From assembly GCA_035291645.1 (NCBI GenBank), contig DATDRQ010000094.1, positions 1-9,631 on the forward strand: DNA of 9,631 bases, read 5' to 3'. This stretch comes from DATDRQ01 sp035291645 (lineage in GTDB: Bacteria; Chloroflexota; Anaerolineae; Anaerolineales; UBA4823). How positions within the stretch are numbered: position 1 is the first letter of the stretch; each line of letters starts with the position of its first letter. Both the position numbers and the translations under genes were made by a program. Below, piece by piece: positions 1-5,849 of this stretch. Below the pieces are notes generated by a model. The model ran no database searches. It saw nothing but the letters and a program-made list of their open reading frames with translations, and had not been told where the DNA came from.

Positions 1-332
1 CATAATTTCCCTTTGCCGGCCGCCGGCGTGCTGCCGAGCAAAGGGATATTATGGCCAGGCCCCAGCGCGAACACGACCCCCGCCAGAGAAGTGGCGAGCG
101 CTGCCCGCGGCGTATGCCCCAGCCACCATCCGGCCAGGCCACCGACGAAAGCCGCCGTGAGCAGCAGCTCGATCCCAAACCGGGCGACCAGGCCGGCTGT
201 GCTGCCTCGCATGATCATGCCGGTGCTGACATCCAGCGGCGGCGGGCGTAACTGGGCGAGCAGAATGGCAGGTGCCAATATTGCCCCAACCAGGGCGAAG
301 ACAGCCAGGGCCGTCCAGGGGCGCGGCGGCAG
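1..332 (-). pseudogene. Membrane protein fragment, cut by window edge
   Basis: The - strand frame reads leftward from about 332 and runs off the window at base 1. It encodes three hydrophobic stretches: one around WTALAVFALVGAILAPAILL, one around FGIELLLTAAFVGGLAGWWL, and one leading into the motif ALGPGHNIPLLGSTPAAGKG. I do not recognise the family. No ATG is found before the GGC-ATG-ATC-ATG region near the middle. Going upstream the frame stays open to a stop at 423-425, but that part is antisense to a second, related fragment. The N-terminus therefore looks lost at a rearrangement junction near 333-340. It could instead be a real 5'-truncated gene starting at TTG or another rare codon. The coding reading itself is fairly secure because its homologue (335-493) keeps the same motif. 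Confidence 0.5.
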
Positions 333-420
333 CCATGGCCCTGGCGGGGGTTGCCTTTGCGCTGGGACCAGGCCATAATATCCCTTTTCTTGGCAGCACG
401 CCGGTGGCCGGCAAAGGAAT
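7..420. repeat. Diverged inverted repeat, 80-bp arms (7-86 and 341-420)
   Basis: Arm 341-420 aligns without gaps to the reverse complement of 7-86, with about 69 of 80 positions identical by eye. The arms encode the same protein motif on opposite strands, separated by 254 bp. The differences argue against a simple fold-back assembly artefact, which would give identical arms. Confidence 0.75.
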
Positions 421-493
421 ACTCATCCTGGCTGCCATCATTCTCGTCTCGGCGGTGGTCCTGGTCGAGGCCGAGGCCTGGCTGGGGAGGTGA
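335..493 (+). pseudogene. C-terminal remnant of the same membrane-protein family
   Basis: The + strand reading from ATG 335 gives 52 residues containing ALGPGHNIPFLGSTPVAGKG. This matches the - strand fragment at the left edge almost residue for residue. It is followed by a hydrophobic helix (ILILAAIILVSAVVLV) and the end EAEAWLGR, stop at 491-493. No ribosome-binding site precedes the ATG, and the sequence just upstream is the other fragment read backwards. I read it as the last transmembrane segment and tail of a paralogue rather than an independent small gene. The family's function is unknown to me. Confidence 0.5.
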
Positions 494-498
494 GGGAT

Positions 499-558
499 CA
501 AGTGTCAGGTGTCACGTGTCAGGCGTCACGTGACACTGGAACACTTGACACGTGACAC
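499..558. repeat. Heptamer-period palindromic repeat, copy 1
   Basis: The left side has four direct 7-nt units in exact register: AGTGTCA (501-507), GGTGTCA (508-514), CGTGTCA (515-521) and GGCGTCA (522-528). The right side has the inverse type, TTGACAC (545-551) and GTGACAC (552-558). Bases 509-521 pair perfectly with 546-558 (13 bp). It lies just after the membrane-protein remnant and before the ABM gene. A second copy is at 1819-1867. Confidence 0.8.
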
Positions 559-619
559 GATTATTAACGGCTACCGAGCGTCCATGGATGTCCTTTCTAA
601 TCGGTGAAGGAGGTAGAAC

Positions 620-1006
620 ATGTCCGAAGCGATCGTCTTCATCAGCCACCAAAAAGTCAAGCCGGGCAGGCTGGAGGAATTCCGGCAGCTCTATCAGAAG
701 GTCGTGGCGGAGATCGAGGCGGAAAAGCCCGGCACCATCACCCCCCTCGGCTACGCCAGCCAAGACGGCAGCCAGGTGACGTTCTTGCACCTCTTCCCGG
801 ATGCGCAGGCGATGGAGCGCCACTTGCTCGGGGTGGATGCCCGCGTCCAGCAGGCTGCCGAGTTCGTACAGACCGAAAGTTTCGAGATCTACGGGCAGCC
901 CAGCCAGGCGGTCCTGGAGCGGATGATGCAGTTCGCCGGATCGGGGATCGGGCTGAGCGTACAACCCGATTCACTCGGCGGGTACCTCCGCCTGAAGTCC
1001 GGCTGA
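620..1006 (+). CDS. Antibiotic biosynthesis monooxygenase (ABM)-like protein
   Basis: This is a 128-residue protein of the dimeric alpha-beta barrel type. A first beta strand (AIVFISHQKVKPG) is followed by a helix (RLEEFRQLYQKVVAEIE), and then strands around GTITPLGYASQDGSQVTFLHLFPD and a second helix with AMERHLL. This order and length fit ABM-superfamily proteins, which include quinol monooxygenases and many members with no known substrate. The barrel ends at about residue 95; the last 30 residues look like a small extension. The start is set by AAGGAGGT at 607-614, six bases before the ATG. It ends 16 bases before the cyclase reading frame on the same strand, so the two are probably co-transcribed. 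The substrate cannot be read from the sequence. Confidence 0.75.
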   Translation: MSEAIVFISHQKVKPGRLEEFRQLYQKVVAEIEAEKPGTITPLGYASQDGSQVTFLHLFPDAQAMERHLLGVDARVQQAAEFVQTESFEIYGQPSQAVLERMMQFAGSGIGLSVQPDSLGGYLRLKSG

Positions 1007-1022
1007 AAGCCCAAAGGTAGGC

Positions 1023-1804
1023 GTGATGCCCGAGCAGCCGCTGCCCGAACACCTGCGCAAGCGCTTCCAGGTGGAAACCGTGGACGAGATGTGGCAGAAG
1101 AACCTCACCCAGGGCAACATTCGGATGAGGCGCTACCGCCACCTGTACGGCAGGCTCCCGGCTAACCCTCGCTGCGTGTACTGTGACCGGCCTTTCGCAG
1201 GCCTCGGCGGCGCCCTGCTGCGCTTGCTCCAGGGGACTCACAAATCGGCCAAGAACCCCCGCTTCTGCGCCGGCTGTTACGGCTTCACCTCCCAGTTCCC
1301 GGGCGGGGCGGAGATCGAACTGACCATGCTGTTCGTAGACGTACGCGGCTCGACCACCCTGGCCGAGCAGATGAGCACCCTTGAGTTCAGCCGCCTGATG
1401 AACCGTTTCTACGAAGCTGCCATCGACGTCCTGGTGCAGGCCGATGCTTTCATTGACAAGCTGGTCCGGGATGAAGTCACAGCCCTGTTCATCCCCGGCT
1501 TCGCCGGCCAGGAGCACGCCCGCCGGGCGGTGGAGGCCGGGCAGGCGCTGCTGCGGGTCACCGGGTATGGGGGGCCAGGCGGCCCGTGGGTGCCGGTCGG
1601 GGTCGGGATCCACACCGGCCTGGCCTGGGCGACAACGTCAACATCGCCGCCCGCCTGGCCTCCAGTGCCGCGGCCGGCGAGGTCTTAGCCAGCGAAGCCG
1701 CCTGCCGTGCGGCCCGGCTGAGAACGGATGGGTTAGAGAGGCGCGAGCTGGAGCTCAAGGGCAAGAGCGAGCCGGTGGCGGTGAGGGTGCTGAAAGCCGG
1801 CTGA
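1023..1804 (+). pseudogene. Class III adenylate/guanylate cyclase, frameshifted by internal deletion
   Basis: Frame 1 (GTG 1023 or ATG 1026) gives a four-Cys, probably zinc-binding motif (CVYC at 51-54, FCAGC around 81-85). The cyclase domain then opens with LFVDVRGSTTLAE (first metal Asp 106), followed by IDKLVRDEVTALF (Lys 146, second metal Asp 150) and VGVGIHTGLAW. At about 1625-1628 homology jumps to another frame, which continues GDNVNIAARLAS (the transition-state Asn and Arg region) through LELKGKSEPVAVRVLKAG to the stop at 1802-1804. Intact relatives carry about 15 residues between these parts, of the type VG-VGS...DFTAL. These are missing, with a net shift of frame, so no full enzyme is made; the frame-1 product ends at 1688. 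Arg 148 also replaces the usual Gly before the second metal Asp. The deletion point sits in CTGGCCTGGGC, where CCTGG microhomology could explain it. Confidence 0.8.
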
Positions 1805-1818
1805 TAAAAAACAGTTAG

Positions 1819-1867
1819 CAAGTGTCAGGTGTCACGTGACTCTGGAAAACTTGACACTTGACACTTG
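1819..1867. repeat. Heptamer-period palindromic repeat, copy 2
   Basis: The left arm CAAGTGTCAGGTGTCA (1819-1834) pairs with the right arm TGACACTTGACACTTG (1852-1867). This gives a 16-bp stem in which one pair is G-U. The 7-nt units are AGTGTCA and GGTGTCA on the left, and TTGACAC twice on the right. It sits between the convergent ends of the cyclase and DinB-like genes, where it could act as a two-way terminator, but no U-tract supports this. Confidence 0.8.
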
Positions 1868-1885
1868 CCCGCTGACGGCTGACTG

Positions 1886-2392
1886 CTATTCCGGCCGGTA
1901 GGGGGCTTGGTCGTCGATATCCCCGACGAAGACCGGCAGGCGCGGGTGGCCGAGCTGCTGGCGGATGGCCATGTTCTCGCCGGTGTGGTACCAGTAATGG
2001 TAGATGACCCGCTGGAGCAGGTTCCCGAACAGGTAGGCGCTCGGCTTGCCCTTGCGGACCACGGGCTGCAGCAGCGTCTCCACGGTCAGTGTATCCAGCC
2101 AGGGGTCGGCGGCCCGGGTGATGGCTTTCCAGGCGGACAGCATCTCCTTGAGCGAGGGGGTGCTGGCCGGCGCGCCGTAGGCGAAGCTTTCTTGAATCTC
2201 CAGGTACGGCATCTGCCCCTGCCCGTAATACAGGAAATAGCGCTGCTCCTGCCAGGCCAGGTGCCCGACGTTCCAGCTGAGGCAGTTCATCGGCAGGAAA
2301 CGTTTGCGAGCGTCTTCTTCGCTGACGGATTTTACTGCTCGCAGGAACTCGCGGCGTGTAAAACGCAGCTGGCTGACCATTGGATGAGGCAT
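1886..2392 (-). CDS. DinB/YfiT-like four-helix putative metalloenzyme
   Basis: This is a 168-residue protein. It has the usual DinB-superfamily pattern: a first helix with many charged residues, then NVGHLAWQE (His 44), then YHYWYHTGENMAIRQQLGH near the C-terminus (His 132 and His 136). Those three histidines are the expected metal ligands. The family includes thiol S-transferases and many proteins of unknown role, and nothing here picks a substrate. The chosen ATG at 2392 is preceded by AAGGAG at 2405-2410, 12 bases upstream, which is rather long. The Met at codon 5 is an alternative start. It converges with the cyclase pseudogene, and its promoter region overlaps the terminator of the propeller gene upstream. 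Confidence 0.75.
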   Translation of the reverse strand: MPHPMVSQLRFTRREFLRAVKSVSEEDARKRFLPMNCLSWNVGHLAWQEQRYFLYYGQGQMPYLEIQESFAYGAPASTPSLKEMLSAWKAITRAADPWLDTLTVETLLQPVVRKGKPSAYLFGNLLQRVIYHYWYHTGENMAIRQQLGHPRLPVFVGDIDDQAPYRPE

Positions 2393-2427
2393 GCTTCAAA
2401 TCCGCTCCTTTCCGGCTCTTCCGTTAA

Positions 2428-2433
2428 ATTATA
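2428..2433 (-). promoter_or_regulatory. Candidate -10 box for the DinB-like gene
   Basis: Read on the - strand this is a perfect TATAAT, about 35 bases before the start codon at 2392. The -35 match is poor: TTGCCA at 2448-2453 gives only 14-bp spacing, and a 17-bp spacing lands on GGGTTG. It also overlaps the T-rich end of the hairpin at 2436-2467. Confidence 0.4.
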
Positions 2434-2467
2434 AAGGAGTTCTCGGATGGCAACCCCCGAGAACTCC
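2428..2467 (-). terminator. Probable intrinsic terminator of the propeller gene
   Basis: On the - strand, GGAGTTCTCGG (2467-2457) pairs perfectly with CCGAGAACTCC (2446-2436) around a 10-nt loop. It is followed directly by TTTATAATTT. The stem has 11 bp and lies about 120 bases after the propeller stop codon. The U-tract is interrupted, so efficiency may be modest. Confidence 0.5.
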
Positions 2468-2553
2468 GTCAGCGCAGACTTTAAACGGCGAATGCCGCCG
2501 GTCTGGGTGCATCGCGGTGCCCCCCAGCGAAGATCCCGCCAGAAAGATCGCCG

Positions 2554-2584
2554 GGTAGGGGCGACCCGGCGAGTCGCCCCTACC
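2554..2584. repeat. GTAGGGGCGAC hairpin repeat
   Basis: GTAGGGGCGAC (2555-2565) and GTCGCCCCTAC (2573-2583) form an 11-bp perfect stem, 12 bp with the flanking G-C pair, around a 7-nt loop. It lies right after the propeller gene stop. No U-tract follows on either strand. The related pair at 9260-9319 shares the GTAGGGGCG core, so this is a repeat family rather than a simple terminator. Confidence 0.7.
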
Positions 2585-2587
2585 TAT

Positions 2588-3991
2588 TCACGGTCGGTTT
2601 TGGCTAAAGGGCAAGTAGATCGCATAGCCGTACGGCCCCTCACCCCGGTCGTGAACGAAGACGTCCCAAGTACCATTGGTATCCCCGCTCACCAGGTTGC
2701 TGGCATAGGATTCAAACAGTACATATCGGCCGTCTAAGGAGATGGATGGAATATAAGAATTTGAATTCGCCTGGCTACCATCGCCAGCCACCGAAACTCG
2801 CCTTGTGATGCCAGTATACCGGTCGTGCACGAAGATATCTCCATAACCGTTGGTATCCCCAATCACCAAGTTGCTGGCGTCAGAGTAAAAAGCCACAAAG
2901 CGACCTTCTGCCGAGAGAGATTGCGTATAGGAATGTCCATTCCCCTGGCTGCCGCCAATGGCCAACGAGACGAGCTCGGTTTTTCCGGTCAGGCGGTCGT
3001 GCACGAAGATATCCATGTATTCACTGGTATCCCCGCTCACTAGATTGCTGGCAGCTGATGTAAACGCCACAATGATCCCGTTAGCCGAGATAGATGGACT
3101 GGCAGAGTAACCATTCGCTTGACTACCGTCGCTGGCGACAGAGACTCGCTCGGTGTTTCCTGTCTGTCGGTCGTGTACGAAGATATCGACGGCAGCGTTG
3201 GAATCCCCGCTCACCAAGTTGCTGGCCTCAGAGTCAAATGCTACATATCGGCCATCAGCGGATATGGATGCTCCTCCTGACCCGCCTTTCCCTTGCGAAC
3301 CATCGCTAGCAACCGAGACGCGCTCGGTGATTCCAGTCTGGAGATCATGAACGAAGACATCGTCCGTTCCATTTGTATCCCTGTTCACCAGGTTACTCGC
3401 ACTGGAGAGGAAAGTCACATAGCGCCCGTCTACGGAGAAAGATGGCTTCGAGCCAAAAGACGAATCATTTCCCTGGCTGCCGTCGCTGGCTACCGAAACG
3501 CGCTCGGTGCTGCCGGTTTGGCGGTCATGAACAAAGATATCCACAACGCCATTGGTATCCTCGCTCACCAGATTGGTAGCTATGGATCTAAATGCGACAT
3601 AACGCCCAAGAGCTGATATACATGGATCCTCGGAGTCACGATCTCCCTGGGCACGGTTGCTCGCTACCGATACGCGGATAGTTGTGCCAGTTTGGCGGTC
3701 GTGCACGAAGATATCTCGTACTTTATTCGTATCTCCGTTGACTAGATTACTGGCTCTTGATTCAAAAGCAACGTAGCGTCCATCAGCTGAAATTGAAGGA
3801 TTCAGGGAGTCGTAATTTCCCTGGCTGCCGTCGCTGGCGACCGAGACGCGGGTGGTGCCTGGGGTTAGCCATGGAGTATCGGTTTGCGGAGGCGCTTTCT
3901 CCTTCGCCTCGGCTCCCGACGCCCAGGACGGTGTAAGGATAATTGCTGCCAGAATCAGAAAAGAGATTAGGGGTGATAGCCTGGTCTTCAT
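2588..3991 (-). CDS. Secreted seven-bladed TolB/PD40-like beta-propeller protein
   Basis: This is a 467-residue protein. Residues 1-26 are a signal peptide with a basic start (MKTR) and hydrophobic core (LISFLILAAIIL), so the protein is exported. A short linker (27-45) follows. Then come seven tandem blades starting near residues 48, 106, 164, 224, 282, 340 and 398, each 58 residues except one of 60. Every blade follows the pattern RVSVASDGSQ, then SISADGRYVAF, SNLVSGDTNG and DIFVHDRQTG, the WD40-like PD40 type. Seven blades make a closed propeller. The end AIYLPFSQNRP resembles tails I know from exported Anaerolineae proteins. AAGGGAGG (3998-4005) sits six bases before the ATG. No catalytic motif is visible; binding or scaffolding at the cell surface is inferred. 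GC content is lower than in the flanking genes. Confidence 0.8.
   Translation of the reverse strand: MKTRLSPLISFLILAAIILTPSWASGAEAKEKAPPQTDTPWLTPGTTRVSVASDGSQGNYDSLNPSISADGRYVAFESRASNLVNGDTNKVRDIFVHDRQTGTTIRVSVASNRAQGDRDSEDPCISALGRYVAFRSIATNLVSEDTNGVVDIFVHDRQTGSTERVSVASDGSQGNDSSFGSKPSFSVDGRYVTFLSSASNLVNRDTNGTDDVFVHDLQTGITERVSVASDGSQGKGGSGGASISADGRYVAFDSEASNLVSGDSNAAVDIFVHDRQTGNTERVSVASDGSQANGYSASPSISANGIIVAFTSAASNLVSGDTSEYMDIFVHDRLTGKTELVSLAIGGSQGNGHSYTQSLSAEGRFVAFYSDASNLVIGDTNGYGDIFVHDRYTGITRRVSVAGDGSQANSNSYIPSISLDGRYVLFESYASNLVSGDTNGTWDVFVHDRGEGPYGYAIYLPFSQNRP
2640..3850 (-). repeat. Seven tandem ~174-bp coding repeats
   Basis: The propeller blades are also DNA repeats. The segments encoding the SNLVSGDTNG and DIFVHDRQTG motifs recur at 174-bp spacing (180 bp once) through the gene. 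Near-identical DNA such as the VHDR-coding stretch suggests expansion by duplication or homogenisation between blades. Confidence 0.75.
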
Positions 3992-4205
3992 GGTTAGCCT
4001 CCCTTCTTGTTAACCATACCTGCAGGCAGATCTATTGTCGCGCCGATTTGCCGCTGATACAAGCAGTTGCGCAATTCTTAACAATTAATTGAGGATATCC
4101 ATCGCCCTTCCCCGAACTCGGGAAGCAGTTGCTATGGCTGGCTTGACAATTCCGGTATAAAATATCAAAGTTGGTAAATTTAAAAAGCCACACACAGGAG
4201 GAAAC
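3992..4205 (+). promoter_or_regulatory. Divergent intergenic region, propeller gene / VOC gene
   Basis: This 214-bp AT-richer gap holds the promoters of both genes. For the VOC gene a perfect TTGACA lies at 4143-4148, followed by TATAAA (4156-4161) and TATCAA (4163-4168). Neither -10 candidate has the ideal spacing (7 and 14 bp), so the pair is tentative. A small hairpin with CTTCCC/GGGAAG arms is at 4107-4125. AGGAGG at 4196-4201 is the VOC ribosome-binding site. No RNA gene was seen. Confidence 0.35.
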
Positions 4206-4622
4206 ATGCAATCGAAACTAAACCCGTACCTGTCCTTTAAGGACACTGCCCGCCAGGCAATGGAGTTTTACCAGTCCGTCTTTGGCGGAAAACTCGCGAT
4301 GAACACCTTCAAGGAGTTTCAAGCCTCCGATGACCCAAGCGAAGACGAGAAGATTATGCATGCGATACTTGAAGCGGAGAATGGCATCACCCTCATGGCT
4401 GCCGATACACCGAACAGGATGGAATATCGTGATGGGACGAACATCAGCATTTCGCTCAGCGGCGACAACGAAGCGGAATTGAGGCGCTACTTCGAGAAGC
4501 TTTCGGTGGGTGGTATGGTCACACAGCCTCTTGAGAAAGCTCCATGGGGCGATACGTTCGGTATGTGTACGGATCAATTTGGTATCAATTGGATGGTAAA
4601 CGTCGCAGGTCAAAAAGCGTAA
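4206..4622 (+). CDS. VOC family protein, PhnB-like
   Basis: This is a 138-residue protein of the vicinal oxygen chelate fold in its PhnB-like form. It opens with LNPYLSFKDTARQAMEFYQSVFGGKL, the typical first beta-alpha unit (P-L-F, A..A..FY...FGG). It continues with IMHAILEAENGITLMAADTP and ends with PWGDTFGMCTDQFGINWMVN, the usual W-G-F-G-D-FG-W motif. Length is normal for the family. Such proteins are single-gene dimers with two beta-alpha-beta-beta-beta modules; most have no proven substrate, and antibiotic resistance or methyltransferase names given to them are often unsupported. AGGAGG lies four bases before the ATG. It is the last host-type gene before the phage module, which converges on it 107 bases downstream. 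Confidence 0.85.
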   Translation: MQSKLNPYLSFKDTARQAMEFYQSVFGGKLAMNTFKEFQASDDPSEDEKIMHAILEAENGITLMAADTPNRMEYRDGTNISISLSGDNEAELRRYFEKLSVGGMVTQPLEKAPWGDTFGMCTDQFGINWMVNVAGQKA

Positions 4623-4672
4623 CTACAAACGAAGAATGTAGACCCTTCACTGCTCCTTGGTTTTGCTTAGGA

Positions 4673-4697
4673 CTCGGCTCTGGGTGACGAGACCGAG
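4673..4697. other. Hairpin between convergent VOC and phage genes
   Basis: CTCGG (4673-4677) followed by CTC pairs with GAG (4689-4691), a bulged A and CCGAG (4693-4697). It lies in the 107-bp gap between two convergent genes and could end transcription from either side. No U-tract is present, so this is only a possibility. Confidence 0.3.
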
Positions 4698-4729
4698 CGG
4701 ATATTCAACCAACCTCTGACGGCTGCAGG

Positions 4730-5143
4730 CTAAGCATTCCCCACCGGGCCGATCGCCAGCCAGTGGAACACCACCGCGGTCAGGCTGGCCGCGGCGAACC
4801 AGTGGATCTCGGCTCTCAACGGGCTGGCGATCGCCATCTGGCAGCGCACGTCCTGGAAGAGCGGGGTGGTGTTGACCGGGGTGCACAACACGACCGGGTC
4901 CTGGCTGAAGGGCGCCGGGAAGGTCACCTCCAGCGCGCCGCTGGCGCTGGCCGTCCCGTTCCAGCGGATCGAGCCGACCAGCACCTGGTAGTCTACCGGC
5001 ACGAACTTGAGCTCGCCCGGCTGGGCCCAGTCGCGCGCCTCCCCGCCCTGCCGGTAGCGCAGCAGACCGCCCAGGCGCGCCGCCCGGCCGGGGCGCAGCC
5101 CCTCCACAAAGGCCTCGAACGAGTCCCAGCCCTCGTCGCTCAC
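4730..5143 (-). CDS. Small phage protein with H-type-lectin-like C-terminus
   Basis: I place the start at GTG 5143 (MSDEGWDSFEAF), 13 bases after the stop of the preceding gene. This gives 137 residues. A longer reading to 5236 would overlap that gene by about 80 bases and begins with low-complexity sequence. Residues 45-60 (FVPVDYQVLVGSIRWNG) and the later parts ALEVTFPAPFSQDPVVLCT and VFHWLAIGPVG resemble H-type lectin / phage fibre tip domains. In those, a line such as 'F-W-AIG' closes a small beta sandwich. Such domains bind carbohydrate or cap fibre trimers. It is the last gene of the phage module here. The fold assignment is an inference from pattern only. Confidence 0.6.
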   Translation of the reverse strand: MSDEGWDSFEAFVEGLRPGRAARLGGLLRYRQGGEARDWAQPGELKFVPVDYQVLVGSIRWNGTASASGALEVTFPAPFSQDPVVLCTPVNTTPLFQDVRCQMAIASPLRAEIHWFAAASLTAVVFHWLAIGPVGNA

Positions 5144-5156
5144 CGGGCGGCCCGCC

Positions 5157-5849
5157 TCATTGCAGCCGCCCGAACAGCGGCCTGCGCTGCTCCCAGCGGT
5201 CCAGCGGCCAGCCGGCTCCCCAGGCGGGACCGCCACGCGCCTCCTGTTCCTGGACCTGTTTCAACCAGGCCTGGAATTCGCGCAGCCGGCGCTGCCCCCA
5301 GGCGCCGAGCAGCCCGACCTGGTACAGGTCCGTGCCGGCGATCTCGATCAGGTCCAGCGCCCGCGAGAAGGCCGCCTGACCGGAGGCGCCCAGCACCAGC
5401 ATGCTCTCGTGAGGCAGGGGCAGCGAGGTGATGTCCCCGCCGTCCAGGTCCTGGATGGCGTGGCGGCGGGTGTACCACAGGCGCACTTCGTCGCCCTGCT
5501 GAGGCTGGGGGCCATCGTGCAGGTCGAGGAAGAGCAGCGGGCGGGCGTCGTCCCACAGCAGGCGGAAGCCGCGCACCCGGTTGGGAGGCCAGGTCTCCTG
5601 GCTGGCGGCCGAGTCGTAAGGCCACCAGACTTCGTGCACGCTGAGCAGGCCGGCGACGCCGTCCAGGGCGATCTCGCGGCCAGCCCCCGGCAGGCTCAGG
5701 ACGGTCTCCATCGCCAGCGGCAGGGCCGCGCTGTACTGGTCGAGCACCTGGCGCAGGGCCTCGTCGATCACGCCGGTCGGGAAGACGGCGTTGGTCATGT
5801 CGAGCATGGCCTGCTCGACGCGGTCGCGCAGCTGGGCCAGGTTGCTCAT
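5157..5849 (-). CDS. Probable phage head-tail adaptor/connector protein
   Basis: This is a 230-residue protein. The N-terminus (LAQLRDRVEQAMLD, then VIDEALRQVLDQYSAALP) is a helical pattern common in phage adaptor proteins that bind below the portal, where short helices begin with 'I-EAL--VL--Y'. The middle (about 60-150) is beta-rich. Residues 155-190 are helical (FSRALDLIEIAG), and the tail is rich in Q, E and R (FQAWLKQVQEQEARGG). The ATG overlaps the stop of the upstream gene by four bases (ATGA), so the two are translationally coupled. Position after capsid and before a fibre-like gene fits an adaptor role. Identity with a named family is not certain. Confidence 0.6.
   Translation of the reverse strand: MSNLAQLRDRVEQAMLDMTNAVFPTGVIDEALRQVLDQYSAALPLAMETVLSLPGAGREIALDGVAGLLSVHEVWWPYDSAASQETWPPNRVRGFRLLWDDARPLLFLDLHDGPQPQQGDEVRLWYTRRHAIQDLDGGDITSLPLPHESMLVLGASGQAAFSRALDLIEIAGTDLYQVGLLGAWGQRRLREFQAWLKQVQEQEARGGPAWGAGWPLDRWEQRRPLFGRLQ

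Noticed and set aside
499..558. Repeat copy 1 as a CRISPR-like array
   Set aside because: Units are 7 bases without spacers and have dyad symmetry; no cas gene is present.
545..567. TTGACA (545-550) with TATTAA (562-567) as promoter of the ABM gene
   Set aside because: Spacing is only 11 bp and the TTGACA belongs to the repeat itself.
738..1613. Long - strand ORF opposite the ABM and cyclase genes
   Set aside because: Low-complexity, Arg/Pro/Gly-rich translation lying fully antisense to two recognisable genes; typical of GC-rich shadow frames.
4623..4729. Attachment site or tRNA at the phage/host border
   Set aside because: No tRNA-like fold and no direct repeat partner visible in the window.
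5144..5236. Longer start for the lectin-like protein
   Set aside because: It would overlap the adaptor gene by about 80 bases and has a Gly/Ser/Arg-rich start without a ribosome site; GTG 5143 fits better.
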